Shown here in pieces: positions 27,357 to 36,723 of a stretch of DNA of 64,000 nt. Origin of the DNA: Nitrospirota bacterium (GTDB lineage Bacteria; Nitrospirota; Thermodesulfovibrionia; UBA6902; DSMQ01); assembly GCA_016208965.1 (NCBI GenBank), contig JACQXB010000009.1:1-64000 (forward strand). The letters run 5' to 3'. Under the pieces are notes generated by a model that saw nothing but the letters and a program-made list of their open reading frames with translations, did no database searches and had not been told where the DNA came from. Position numbers and translations under genes: made by a program. Within the stretch, counting starts at the first letter, position 1; the number at the start of each line of letters is the position of its first letter.

Positions 27357-27890
27357 TTCTAACTGTATCCTTATATAAGCCTTTTCTCTTAACTCTTGTA
27401 TATAGTTGAGTAGCCTTTTGTTTAGTTCTTTTTCTGTTAGATAAATCTCTATCTCATCACTTGCATCATAGAAGTCTTTTTTGTCAAATGACTTTTTGTT
27501 CTTTTCATAAAACAACTCAATATCTTCAGGTGGTATTCTGATAAATGCCTTTAGTCTTTTTTCTATGTATTCATTAATAAGCACATTTTCCTTGTCCTCT
27601 CCGAGGATGGTTTCCGTTCTGAATTTTTTTGCTTCCTTGAGAAGCAAAATCCTGTTTATCATACCATTGAGGACTTCCTCTTCTGTAATCTCTTTACCAG
27701 AATCTGACATCTTCTGAAATGTCTCCTTGAACTCGCTGAGTAATATTATCTCATCATCTATAATTGCAACTACACGCTCTAAAACCTCAGCATAAACGGC
27801 AGTTGCAAGTAACAAGTAACAAGTGACAAGTATTACAACAAGTAATAAGCAGCTCGTTACTCGTAACTCGTTACTGTCTTTAAAACGCAT
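27351..27890 (-). CDS. SurA-like periplasmic chaperone/peptidyl-prolyl isomerase N-domain protein
   Basis: The start at 27890 (MRFKDSNELRV) gives 179 residues. After a signal peptide the protein reads LERVVAIIDDEIILLSEF, then GMINRILLLKEAKKF, a short SurA/PpiC-type N-terminal chaperone domain without an obvious parvulin domain. The hydrophobic core LVTCYLLLATAVYAE and its leader are encoded by 7-nt tandem repeats (27800-27880). It overlaps the bamA stop by 11 bp, in keeping with an outer-membrane assembly operon. Confidence 0.8.
   Translation of the reverse strand: MRFKDSNELRVTSCLLLVVILVTCYLLLATAVYAEVLERVVAIIDDEIILLSEFKETFQKMSDSGKEITEEEVLNGMINRILLLKEAKKFRTETILGEDKENVLINEYIEKRLKAFIRIPPEDIELFYEKNKKSFDKKDFYDASDEIEIYLTEKELNKRLLNYIQELREKAYIRIQLEK
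27800..27880. repeat. 7-nt tandem arrays forming the signal peptide of the SurA-like protein
   Basis: Two adjacent arrays, AAGTAAC/AAGTGAC units and then CTCGTTA/CTCGTAA units, occupy the coding region of the signal peptide. Confidence 0.85.
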
Positions 27891-30708
27891 GTCCAAGGCT
27901 GAAATGCAGTTCGCCTGCACTTTCTCCTCCTTCTTTGTTTAACTTATGTCCATAGTCAATCCTGAGTGGACCAACAGGGGTATCGTATCTTAATCCTGCA
28001 CCGGTAGTATATTTTAGTGTTAAGTTTATATCATTAGTGTCCTTCCATACATTTCCACCATCCAGAAAAGTGACCACACCAAATCCTTTCCAGAGAGAAA
28101 GCCTTAATTCTGCATTTGTAAGGGCAAAGGCATTACCGCCTGTTGGGATATTATCAGCGCTTTTAGGCCCAAGCGTATCCTGATTATATCCCCTTACAGT
28201 GGTTCTGCCACCAAGGAAAAACCTTTCAATAAGGGGCAATTCAGTTGTCTCACCTGTGCCGTAGGATGCGCCTCCTCTTAAGGAGAAGGCAAAGATAATG
28301 CCTTTTTGTATCTTAAAAAACCAAGCTCCGTGGACGATCATTTTGATAAATTCTGTATCGGATAGGAATGCCTTTGAAGCAAGCTTTAAGGTTAATCCCT
28401 TGATTGAGCCTGTAGTTGGGTTAAATGGATTGTCCCGAGTGTCATAGAATATAGATGGAGATATACTGCCTATGACGAGGCTTCCTGTGTCCTCTTTACT
28501 TAGGATTACCCCGGGCTTTACATCCTCTGTGTCAACAATTGAGTATTCATAACTTAGATTTGCCCTTAACCTATGGGTTAGTTCCTTATCAATACCTGCA
28601 AGTAAAGAAGTTCTGTCAATTTTATATATGGTCTCCCTTGTATCTATATTTATTGATTTTTTGTCTTCCCTTGTAAAGTAGAGACTTAATGGTAACATTG
28701 GTTTATTCAGAAACCACGGTTCTTTAAAACTCAATATGTGCCTTTTTTCTATTGAGCTTAATTCTGTCCTTAGCCCGATTTGCCTGTTATAACCGCCAAT
28801 GTTGCGATAGGTTATGTCAAAAAATCCCCTTAACCTTTCATAATCACCATAGCCAATACCAATCTCTATTGCCCCTGCATTTCCTTCATTCAGAGAAACA
28901 AGTATATCCTTTACATGGAACTTGTCAATTTCTGTTTCTGTTGTTCTAATAGGTTCAATAGAGACCTCTGTAAAAAGCCCGAGCCTATAAAGTCGCTGTT
29001 TGGTTTTTAGAATCTTCTCCTGGTTATATAACTCTCCTTCTTTGAATTCAAATTCTCTCCTGATAATTTTTTCCTTTGTTTTTCTGTTGCCGCGGATAAT
29101 GATTTTTCCTATGTAAGAAGGGCTGCCCTCTGTTATATTAAAGGTTATAAAGGCGCTGCTGTCTTTAATCAAACTATCCATCTCAACATGTGTATCAGCA
29201 TATCCGAGGCGATTATAGAGAGATAAGACCCTATACCTCGCATCTCCTATGTCAATGGCATTGTATGGGGTTGATTCATTTAGCATAATAGCCTTTCTTA
29301 TCTCGTCTTCACTGACAGAGTGATTCCCTATAATGTTAATCTCTTCAATTCTTATCTGAGGACCTTCATGAATTGTGAAGATAAGGTTTAATTCTCTTCC
29401 ATCTTTTATGAAATCTTTCTTTATATCCTTAACCTCTGCCGAAAGATAACCGAGTCCATTGTAAAAACCAACTATGGATTCCTTACTGCCCTCCATGAGA
29501 CCTTCGTCAAATGGCTTATGTTTTTTAAATGGTATTATTGACTCCATGGTTTGTGGAGAGATGGTAATTCCACTGAATTCTATTCCCCTGAGAATAACTC
29601 TTTTCCCCTCAAATATAAAAAAATCTACCGTTGTAATGGTATCTTCTGTTTCAATGCCGCCAGCTATCTGGACATGATTGTATCCTTCTTGATAGTAAAG
29701 TCTCTTAATTCGGTTTATAGTATCTTCTATTAACTCATCTGTAATCTCTTCATCTTTTATAAAGGCTATTTCTTTTAAAAGTCTTTTTGAACTGAATACT
29801 GTATTTCCTTTAAAATTTACCTCAAGTCTTTGCCCTGCCATAACAGGTATTTTAAGTTCCCCCTCTGTGAATTCATACGGGCCTATCAGAGGTTTGATAT
29901 ATCCATGCCCTTTGTAATATTCCTTTATCCTGTTAATCTCTTTATCTATCTCTTCTATGTCAAAGATGTCTCCCTCGCGAATTTTAATTAAATCCTTAAC
30001 TTTCTCAGGTACAGTTAAAGCCTTAATAATTAATGGACTGCCTTCCTCTATTTTGATATAAAAATTGACTTTATATGGAGATTTGTCCTTGTCTACATCA
30101 ATCTTAACATTTATGTCTGGAAAGCCTTTTTTGACATAAAAACCGATAATGGCAGACTTGGCATTCTCAAGAAATTCCTCTCTAAAGTCTTCTCCTGCCT
30201 TGAATATAAGGATACCCTTTATTTTTCTTTCACTTATGAACTTATTCCCTTTAATGTGTATGCGATTAACCAGCGGTATTTCTTTTACGATATATTTTAA
30301 TTTCACACCATCTCGGGTCGAGTCGCTTCCGACCTGAAACGGTTCTGCTACAGCCTTTATATCAATGAATAAGTCCTTCTTAAATGCCCTTTTTATGCCA
30401 TTTTTTAAGGTATCCTTATCTATGGCATCTCCGACACTTAAACCGACTATATCTATTAGTTCTTCAGGTTTTATCCGCATAGCACCCTCAACATCAATTG
30501 CCTTGATTATCCACTCGGAATTTGAGGCATAAGCTGCAATGAGCAATGAGCAATGAGAAATGAGAAATAGAAAAAGCATAAGAATAAAAATGTCATTGCG
30601 AGTGAAACGAAGCAATCTCTTATATATAAAAAAAGATTGCCACGCCCTTTGGGCTCGCAATGACAATATAGAGACATTAAATATATTCGTATTAGTTTCG
30701 TTTTTCAT
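27880..30708 (-). CDS. bamA: BamA/TamA-family outer-membrane assembly protein
   Basis: 942 residues from the most upstream start. A series of POTRA domains (about residues 65-590, e.g. IKAIDVEGAMRIKPEELIDI, VNRIHIKGNKFISERKI, ADTHVEMDSL) precedes an Omp85 beta-barrel with FFLGGRTTVRGY and the C-terminal aromatic F (SLGHAF). It inserts beta-barrel proteins or autotransporters. The N-terminus is uncertain: the first 43 residues come from a palindromic element (30591-30664), and a second Met at 30579 begins MLFLFLISHCSLLIAAYAS, itself largely from CATTGCT-type repeats. It is flanked by tamB and a SurA-like gene. Confidence 0.9.
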   Translation of the reverse strand: MKNETNTNIFNVSILSLRAQRAWQSFFIYKRLLRFTRNDIFILMLFLFLISHCSLLIAAYASNSEWIIKAIDVEGAMRIKPEELIDIVGLSVGDAIDKDTLKNGIKRAFKKDLFIDIKAVAEPFQVGSDSTRDGVKLKYIVKEIPLVNRIHIKGNKFISERKIKGILIFKAGEDFREEFLENAKSAIIGFYVKKGFPDINVKIDVDKDKSPYKVNFYIKIEEGSPLIIKALTVPEKVKDLIKIREGDIFDIEEIDKEINRIKEYYKGHGYIKPLIGPYEFTEGELKIPVMAGQRLEVNFKGNTVFSSKRLLKEIAFIKDEEITDELIEDTINRIKRLYYQEGYNHVQIAGGIETEDTITTVDFFIFEGKRVILRGIEFSGITISPQTMESIIPFKKHKPFDEGLMEGSKESIVGFYNGLGYLSAEVKDIKKDFIKDGRELNLIFTIHEGPQIRIEEINIIGNHSVSEDEIRKAIMLNESTPYNAIDIGDARYRVLSLYNRLGYADTHVEMDSLIKDSSAFITFNITEGSPSYIGKIIIRGNRKTKEKIIRREFEFKEGELYNQEKILKTKQRLYRLGLFTEVSIEPIRTTETEIDKFHVKDILVSLNEGNAGAIEIGIGYGDYERLRGFFDITYRNIGGYNRQIGLRTELSSIEKRHILSFKEPWFLNKPMLPLSLYFTREDKKSINIDTRETIYKIDRTSLLAGIDKELTHRLRANLSYEYSIVDTEDVKPGVILSKEDTGSLVIGSISPSIFYDTRDNPFNPTTGSIKGLTLKLASKAFLSDTEFIKMIVHGAWFFKIQKGIIFAFSLRGGASYGTGETTELPLIERFFLGGRTTVRGYNQDTLGPKSADNIPTGGNAFALTNAELRLSLWKGFGVVTFLDGGNVWKDTNDINLTLKYTTGAGLRYDTPVGPLRIDYGHKLNKEGGESAGELHFSLGHAF
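30537..30575. repeat. Tandem 7-8 nt array forming the BamA signal-peptide core
   Basis: Units of AATGAGC/AATGAGA encode the LISHCSLLIA part of the signal peptide on the minus strand. Confidence 0.75.
30591..30664. mobile_element. Palindromic repeat element at the bamA 5' end
   Basis: TGTCATTGCGAG and CTCGCAATGACA form perfect 12-bp ends around an inner GCAATCT/AGATTGC pair, giving 74 bp. This is a widespread bacterial repeat type. It lies in the open frame upstream of the alternative BamA start at 30579. Confidence 0.85.
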
Positions 30709-30723
30709 CTGTGCTCATCTGTG

Positions 30724-33700
30724 CTATTTAAACTCAAACCTGAACTTTATATCCGCTCCAACACTACCTATCTCATCCCTTGAACCTATGAGAGAAGTGT
30801 TCTTACTCAGGATATATTCAAGTTTTATAATATGTTCTTCTGTTGTGCCTATTGAGGTAGAGTAAGTCACAAAAACCTTTTCTCCAAGTAGCCGCTTACC
30901 AACCGTAATCTTAGGAGTGATTGCACCTCCTGCTGTTGTTTGTGGGTCAATCTCAATACGTTCAAAACCTGTAATATATTTAAATCTCTCTTCCATCACA
31001 TCCTGTAGTTTTCCGGTAAGGAAGGCTGTTGCTTCCCCTGCACCGATACCACTTTCAAGTCCTCTTGTACCTCGGGAAATCTGGCCCGCGGTAAGTAAGG
31101 TGAATATATCTGTATCAGATAAAGGTGGATCAGATGACAGCGAGAGGCCGAATCTATCCACAGGGCCATCCAGATCAAGCCTTACGCGGTATCCTTTTGT
31201 AAATGTCTTCGCCTGAATATGAAAGAAGGGGTTAACTCTGTTAGGTTCTGTAAAGTCTACACTTGCATTGATGATATTAAATTCGTTACCTCTGAAGAAT
31301 ATGCTCCCCTCTTTTGTTTCCACCCTTCCAAGAAGTCCATATTGTGCTATTATCCCGCTAAGCGTAAGGTCTATTTTCAATGGTGTTTTTGCAATATTAT
31401 TATCTATGAATATGTTCTCATACCCCATGATACGAACATTTAATTTGGTATCTCCCAGCAATGAAGGTTGTTTTATCTCTACCTTCTTTGTCTCCTTAAT
31501 GGCAAGCAATCCACTTTTCCATTCAATCCTCTTTTCGTATTTTGCCTTCTTGATATATACATCGCCTGTAAGGTTCCCTCCCTTTTGAGAGAAGTCATAG
31601 AAGAGCATCCCATCAAGTGCAACATCTATTCCTTCTATATGTCTGATTTTTATACCGTGTAGATTGGATGTGAGAGATAATCTATTTATGGTAAATCCCT
31701 TTGTATACCCGATACCAGAGACAGTGACCTTACCACTGGCAAAATAAGCAGTAAGTGAGTCAAGTATTAATTTATCCTTAATTAAAGAAATATCTCCGTT
31801 TATAGACCTTATCTTGTAAGGAAATCCTGTTAGCATTACATTGCTATCTCTTATGTTTATTTTTCCTATAAACTCGGGCTTTTTCCATCGACCTGAGATT
31901 CCCATAACAAAATATCCATGTCCTTCTATATATTCAATAGCCTTACTCATTGCCTTAAGTGGAGATATATCAAGATTTCCTCTAATGGCTAAGTTGTAAT
32001 TTTGTCCGATTTTCATGCCGCCTGATAGAGATATGTCAGTATCCTTCCCAACAAGCGAGAATGAGTTTATCTTAAATTCTTTATCAATCAACCCAAAGAC
32101 GATATCTCCATTATTTTTGAGGCTTTGTCCATATAGGTTAAGACTCATAAACCCAAACCTTGAATCCATGGATATATTCTCTCCATTACCTTGCATCCTT
32201 GTTATGCCCTCTAAGGATACAGAGAGGTCTTTTGGCACATCCTTTAGAAATCCTGACAGGAGGAAGTCGTAATTCCCCTTTTTTAGGTTTACATTCATGT
32301 TCCATGATACAGGATGTGTAATAGCGCCAGCGGCATTTAGTGTTACCAATCCATCAATTAGTTCTCCGTTTAAAGAGAATCTTTTTTCTTTTAGTTCTCC
32401 ACTTATAGTCCCTTTGCCTATTTTTGCTCCCTTCAGATTGCTTTCAAGAACATTTAAAGAAAATTTTACAACAGGCTTTTTAAGTGTTCCTATACCTTTA
32501 ATGTCTGCACCAAACCGCGCATCAAAAGGAGAATCTTTAAATGTGGTTATGTCTTTTAATTTGATGTTACTGGATGAGATTAATACATTAAATCTTTCAT
32601 CAAAGTATAAATAACCTTTTCCCTGAAGTCCTGATTCACCGTTAAATACCTCTATTGATGGAAAATCTATTTTTTGTGGTGAAAGGTCTGCCTTGATTAT
32701 GGCACGTTCTATGTTTTGCCCATAAACCATGCCGTCCTTAAGTGTAATTTCTCCATTTCCACTGAATTCCTTTGCATCACCTTTAAAGGATAATCTGCCA
32801 TCAATATAGCCCGTTATAGGAGGTTTGGTTGGAGAAGGATATACAGCGGTTACTATTGACTTGACATCTCCATTTTTAATTACTGCAGAGGCATCATAAT
32901 AAGGGTTGTCAAAGGAAAAGAGCCTATCAGCCTTTCTGAATTTGATACTGCCTGATGCATCATACTGAGATTCGCCTTGCTTTACTCTTAATAATCCAAC
33001 CGAAAGGGACTTTATACCATAATTTAAATCACCTGATGCAGATGTGAATGGCACACTATTAATACTGCCAGGCCCTATATCTATATTTCCTGCGATTTGG
33101 GGGTCAAGAGAAGAACCAGCGGCCCTGCCCGTGAATCTAACAGGTGCCCTTATGCCATTGTAATAAGGTCGGGTTAAATCCAGAACATCTTGGCTCTGCA
33201 TGTCTAAATCAAGACTAAGTTTTTTCTCTTTGAGGTTTATATCCCCATTTAAGAGAAGGGTTGACTGGGAGGTGGAAAGTTGAGATTCATTGATTGTAAG
33301 AATTCCTTCTTTTAAGTTAATTTCTCCTTTTATACTATTTAACCTATCATTTAACTCCTCACCTTTTTTTGAGGTATTTATATAACTTATCTCTGCCTTC
33401 ACATCAAAATCTTTATCATACATTTTATTAAGCTCAAAGTTTCCATTGATTTTACCTTTTGGAAACGGTGGTTCCCAATTAATAAATTTAAGAAATTCTG
33501 AGCTATTGATATTTACTACATCAGCGATTACAGAATAATCACCATGGGGGATAAAGAGGTACGCCTTGCCCTTAAGCTCTCCACTATAGGTATGTGCAAT
33601 AAAATTCTCAAGGCCAAATCTTTTATTTTCGTATTTTATGATTCCTGATACATCATCAACAGGTAGGGTATCCAGCATGCCTTTTTTAAGTGTTACCTTG

Positions 33701-34713
33701 CCTTCTCCAAATAAGTTAGGATATGTCCCTTGAATCTCTCCATCTATGGATATATGACCCGAGATGTTACCTTTTACCTTGAGCAATTCCATTAATGTCT
33801 CTAAATAAAACCATCCTTTTGCTTTTAGGTTGAGACGTGCTCTTAAATCTCCATCGTGGGATATCTGTTGTGGGTTGATTAAGTCCACTGTTCCAGTGAG
33901 GGATAACTCACCATTCCTTTCTTTTTTTAGGTTGAAAAATTTTCTCATCGTTGATACAAGTATGTTAGCCTTTCCTGAAAAACTGCCAAACTCAACCCTA
34001 TCTTTGGCGAAAGGATTTATCTCCCCTTTTGTTACTATGTTAGAGCCTTCTGAATAAACCTTGACCCGTAGGAACTTAAAACTTTTTCCGTCTGTCTTTA
34101 TTGTCCCTTCAAGGTCTCCCTTAATTTCTGGGAGGTTGTGTAGTTTTAATCTGAGACCATTAAGTGACAGCCCAGCAACGACGGCATCTTTTACTATTAT
34201 CTCTGAATTTACTTTATCACTTGTAATACTTGTATGTGTTTCTGGGAATGATAATGCAAACTTTCCATCTGTTATGCTTGCAGTCCTTAAAGTGAGGGTA
34301 ATGTTTTTTGCCTTCTTCTCTGATAAGTAATCTTCAATATGATTTATAATCCTATCCAGTCCTTGCTTATCTACAGTAAGATTGGGTTCCTTCAGCGTCA
34401 GCCTTCTTATCCTTATTTCTTTCAGAAACAAGCCTGAGAAATCCATGTATGCACGAGTCTTTGTTATCCACAAGAGCCTGTTACCCTCTTTATCAAATAC
34501 TTTAAATCCCTTTGTCTGTAAATAAAAGGGGAACAGATTTATAACTGCCTTATCTATAATTACCCGCTCACCTATAGCTTCCTCAAATACAGGGAGGATA
34601 ACCCTCTTTATAGAATTTGAGAGGTAAGGCCCCCTTAGCAAGAAAAAGAGGATACCAAAGGAGAGTATTACAGTAGCAATTATTAATAACCATTTCTTTT
34701 GTATTTTTTTCAA
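30724..34713 (-). CDS. tamB: TamB/AsmA-like envelope protein
   Basis: 1329 residues. An N-terminal membrane anchor (WLLIIATVILSFGILFFLL) precedes long beta-rich AsmA-like repeats, and the C-terminal TamB domain has DTDIFTLLTAGQISRGTRG, GAGEATAFLTGKL and SIGTTEEHIIKLEY. TamB spans the periplasm and moves lipids or assists barrel proteins with TamA. Its location 15 bp upstream of the BamA/TamA gene supports a working pair. Confidence 0.92.
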   Translation of the reverse strand: MKKIQKKWLLIIATVILSFGILFFLLRGPYLSNSIKRVILPVFEEAIGERVIIDKAVINLFPFYLQTKGFKVFDKEGNRLLWITKTRAYMDFSGLFLKEIRIRRLTLKEPNLTVDKQGLDRIINHIEDYLSEKKAKNITLTLRTASITDGKFALSFPETHTSITSDKVNSEIIVKDAVVAGLSLNGLRLKLHNLPEIKGDLEGTIKTDGKSFKFLRVKVYSEGSNIVTKGEINPFAKDRVEFGSFSGKANILVSTMRKFFNLKKERNGELSLTGTVDLINPQQISHDGDLRARLNLKAKGWFYLETLMELLKVKGNISGHISIDGEIQGTYPNLFGEGKVTLKKGMLDTLPVDDVSGIIKYENKRFGLENFIAHTYSGELKGKAYLFIPHGDYSVIADVVNINSSEFLKFINWEPPFPKGKINGNFELNKMYDKDFDVKAEISYINTSKKGEELNDRLNSIKGEINLKEGILTINESQLSTSQSTLLLNGDINLKEKKLSLDLDMQSQDVLDLTRPYYNGIRAPVRFTGRAAGSSLDPQIAGNIDIGPGSINSVPFTSASGDLNYGIKSLSVGLLRVKQGESQYDASGSIKFRKADRLFSFDNPYYDASAVIKNGDVKSIVTAVYPSPTKPPITGYIDGRLSFKGDAKEFSGNGEITLKDGMVYGQNIERAIIKADLSPQKIDFPSIEVFNGESGLQGKGYLYFDERFNVLISSSNIKLKDITTFKDSPFDARFGADIKGIGTLKKPVVKFSLNVLESNLKGAKIGKGTISGELKEKRFSLNGELIDGLVTLNAAGAITHPVSWNMNVNLKKGNYDFLLSGFLKDVPKDLSVSLEGITRMQGNGENISMDSRFGFMSLNLYGQSLKNNGDIVFGLIDKEFKINSFSLVGKDTDISLSGGMKIGQNYNLAIRGNLDISPLKAMSKAIEYIEGHGYFVMGISGRWKKPEFIGKINIRDSNVMLTGFPYKIRSINGDISLIKDKLILDSLTAYFASGKVTVSGIGYTKGFTINRLSLTSNLHGIKIRHIEGIDVALDGMLFYDFSQKGGNLTGDVYIKKAKYEKRIEWKSGLLAIKETKKVEIKQPSLLGDTKLNVRIMGYENIFIDNNIAKTPLKIDLTLSGIIAQYGLLGRVETKEGSIFFRGNEFNIINASVDFTEPNRVNPFFHIQAKTFTKGYRVRLDLDGPVDRFGLSLSSDPPLSDTDIFTLLTAGQISRGTRGLESGIGAGEATAFLTGKLQDVMEERFKYITGFERIEIDPQTTAGGAITPKITVGKRLLGEKVFVTYSTSIGTTEEHIIKLEYILSKNTSLIGSRDEIGSVGADIKFRFEFK

Positions 34714-34755
34714 TTTAAATACACCTTTTTTAAAAAACTAATAACTATTAACTTT

Positions 34756-34836
34756 TCACTCATATCTAATTGCGACAATGGGATCCATACCCGCTGCCTT
34801 TTTTGCTGGGTATACACCAAAGAATCCCCCTTAATT
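34756..34836 (-). pseudogene. C-terminal remnant of a MacB/FtsX-type ABC permease
   Basis: On the minus strand the frame GFFGVYPAKKAAGMDPIVAI, followed by RYE and a TGA at 34756-34758, matches the extreme C-terminus of FtsX/MacB permeases (GVYPA-KAA-DPI-ALRYE). No upstream part is present. It lies in the gap between tamB and the lipoprotein gene. Confidence 0.75.
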
Positions 34837-34924
34837 TTCAGAAAGTTTTATAGTATATTACCTGAATTACGTGGTATGGTCAAATGAAGTTTGAGACCTA
34901 AAAACAGAGAGAAACAGAAACACG

Positions 34925-35554
34925 ATGCGTAAATTTCTTATAAGCATTATACTGCTGTTTATTCTATGGGGTTGCAGTAAACCTTCTCCTTCGGATATTG
35001 CCGTTGGAGAGATTGATGCATTAGGTGAACCGCAGCAGATAGCAGTTACAGAAGATAAAGAGCCGATTGCCATTGATTTAGAAAATGGGAAGTTTTATCT
35101 AAAACCGGTTGCAGGGTATTCAATAAGTGCTGTTGTGGTAAGTAAAAAATCTTATTCTTATGGTTGGCAGGCAAAGCTTGCACTAGTAGATTTAGCTCTT
35201 GCATGGGGAAAACTATCCGACCCTGAAACAAGAAAACATTTTAAATTCACCCAATCTGACAGATGGTATTACTTTGAATATGAGAATGACTCTCCATTAG
35301 ATGTCTCTTACATCTCAACACATTCAAGCAATAATCACATAATCCCTGCAAATGAAAACATCCGCCTGGCTATAAAATCTTTAAAAAAGAACGACACGGT
35401 TACACTTGAGGGTTTTCTTATAAATGCCGCCGGGAAATACAAGGGCACGGACTTATGGTGGAACAGTAGTCTTACAAGAAACGATTCAGGAGACAGTTCA
35501 TGCGAGGTATTTTATGTAACAAAAGTCAGGAATGGAGATTATATTTACGAATAG
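34925..35554 (+). CDS. Predicted lipoprotein of unknown function
   Basis: 209 residues. The N-terminus FLISIILLFILWGCSKPSPS is a lipoprotein signal with Cys at about position 17. The mature part has mixed beta strands and a conserved-looking end, DLWWNSSLTRNDSGDSSCEV. No known domain was recognised; secretion to the envelope is the only supported statement. Confidence 0.75.
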   Translation: MRKFLISIILLFILWGCSKPSPSDIAVGEIDALGEPQQIAVTEDKEPIAIDLENGKFYLKPVAGYSISAVVVSKKSYSYGWQAKLALVDLALAWGKLSDPETRKHFKFTQSDRWYYFEYENDSPLDVSYISTHSSNNHIIPANENIRLAIKSLKKNDTVTLEGFLINAAGKYKGTDLWWNSSLTRNDSGDSSCEVFYVTKVRNGDYIYE

Positions 35555-35574
35555 AATTGACTCAGGAGATATTT

Positions 35575-35655
35575 TTTGTTTTACTATCCACTATCCACCC
35601 CGGCCTCATCCCGAAGCGTCGGGACGAGGCCGGCTATTCACTATTCACTGCTGTT
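35575..35655. repeat. Heptamer arrays around a GC-rich palindrome upstream of the tRNA
   Basis: CTATCCA/CTATTCA heptamers flank a palindrome whose outer arms are CCGGCCTC and GAGGCCGG and whose inner arms are TCCCGA and TCGGGA. The palindrome could fold in the tRNA precursor leader or act as a terminator for the lipoprotein gene. Confidence 0.6.
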
Positions 35656-35658
35656 GTC

Positions 35659-35731
35659 GGGGGTGTAGCTCAGATGGGAGAGCGTCTCGTTCGCAACGAG
35701 AAGGCCGGCGGTTCGATCCCGCTCACCTCCA
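35659..35731 (+). tRNA. tRNA-Ala (anticodon CGC)
   Basis: The complete cloverleaf counts to 73 nt: acceptor GGGGGTG / CACCTCC with one G-T pair, D-stem GCTC/GAGC, anticodon stem TCTCG/CGAGA with loop TTCGCAA (anticodon CGC, reading GCG), variable loop of 5, T-stem GGCGG/CCGCT with loop TTCGATC, discriminator A. No encoded CCA follows. A weak promoter (TTGACT-17-TTTACT, 35557-35585) lies upstream. Confidence 0.95.
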
Positions 35732-35779
35732 TTAAACATTTTTCAAACTATTTAAGTTCTTCAAAAGAGTGGAGATGTA

Positions 35780-36715
35780 ATTATTAAAACTTATATACTC
35801 AAAAGACTTTTTTTGTTAATCCCCATTCTTCTCGGTGTCACTTTTATAACATTTGCACTTATAAAGGCACTTCCGGGAGACCCTGTTTTAAGCCTTGTTG
35901 GTGAAAGGGCAAGGCCTGAGACAATTGATTCAATCAAGAGAGAGCTTGGAACAGATAAAAACTTCATCTCACAGTTTATCGGATATATAAGTCTTCTCTC
36001 AAAGGGGAACCTTGGCAGGTCTTATTATACACAGAGAGATGTGGCACAGGATATAATTGAAAAATTCCCAAATACAGTTAAACTCGCCTTTACCTCTATG
36101 GCTATTGCAATCCTTCTGGGGATTACATTAGGTTTTATTTCTGCTAAGAACAAAGGCAGACCCACGGACATGTTCGCTTCGCTTATTGCAATCAGTGGCA
36201 TCAGTCTGCCTGTCTTCTGGATAGGGCTCATATTAATTTATATCTTTTCCCTTCATTTAAAATGGCTTCCACCTTCCGGGACAGGAGACATAAGATTTCT
36301 GATTTTACCTGCGATTACGCTCTCTATTCCAGCAGGGGCTTCAATCGCAAGGATTACGAAGGCGACAATGCTTGAAATAATAAATGAGCCTTTTATAAAA
36401 ACAGCGAGGGCTAAAGGCCTAAAGGAAAATGTCATCTTATTTAGGCATGTTCTTAAAAATGCAATGATACCTCTTGTGACAATAATAGGACTTGATTTTG
36501 GTAGTTATCTTAACGGTGCTGTATTAACAGAGACTATTTTTGGCTGGGACGGGATAGGCAGATTCACAATGGAGGGGATTATTAAGAGGGATTATCCTGT
36601 TGTAATGGGCTGTCTTCTCATAGGCACATCTACATTTGTGCTGATAAATATTGTGGTTGATATACTGTACCACTATCTTGACCCGAGGATAAGAGTAACC
36701 AAGCAGTATAACTAA
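35780..36715 (+). CDS. dppB: Dipeptide/oligopeptide/nickel ABC transporter permease DppB
   Basis: A membrane permease. A TTG at 35813 gives 300 residues beginning in the middle of the first helix (LIPILLGVTFITF). The full N-terminus usual for the family (IIKTYILKRLFLLIPILLG) is encoded in frame from 35780, where no ATG, GTG or TTG exists, only ATT codons preceded by GGAG. AUU initiation is therefore possible. The EAA loop (ARAKGLKENVILFRHVLKNA) contacts the ATPase. dppC follows 8 bp later. No substrate-binding protein or ATPase gene is nearby. Confidence 0.85.
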   Translation: MIKTYILKRLFLLIPILLGVTFITFALIKALPGDPVLSLVGERARPETIDSIKRELGTDKNFISQFIGYISLLSKGNLGRSYYTQRDVAQDIIEKFPNTVKLAFTSMAIAILLGITLGFISAKNKGRPTDMFASLIAISGISLPVFWIGLILIYIFSLHLKWLPPSGTGDIRFLILPAITLSIPAGASIARITKATMLEIINEPFIKTARAKGLKENVILFRHVLKNAMIPLVTIIGLDFGSYLNGAVLTETIFGWDGIGRFTMEGIIKRDYPVVMGCLLIGTSTFVLINIVVDILYHYLDPRIRVTKQYN

Positions 36716-36723
36716 GAATAAAA

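Noticed and set aside
35046..35231. Minus-strand open frame within the lipoprotein gene, and many similar antisense frames throughout the window
   Set aside because: They lie opposite well-supported genes, have no ribosome sites and no recognisable motifs.
35659..35731. tRNA-Ala as an integration site for a genomic island
   Set aside because: No duplicated tRNA 3' end or integrase was found downstream; the following genes are ordinary Dpp permeases.
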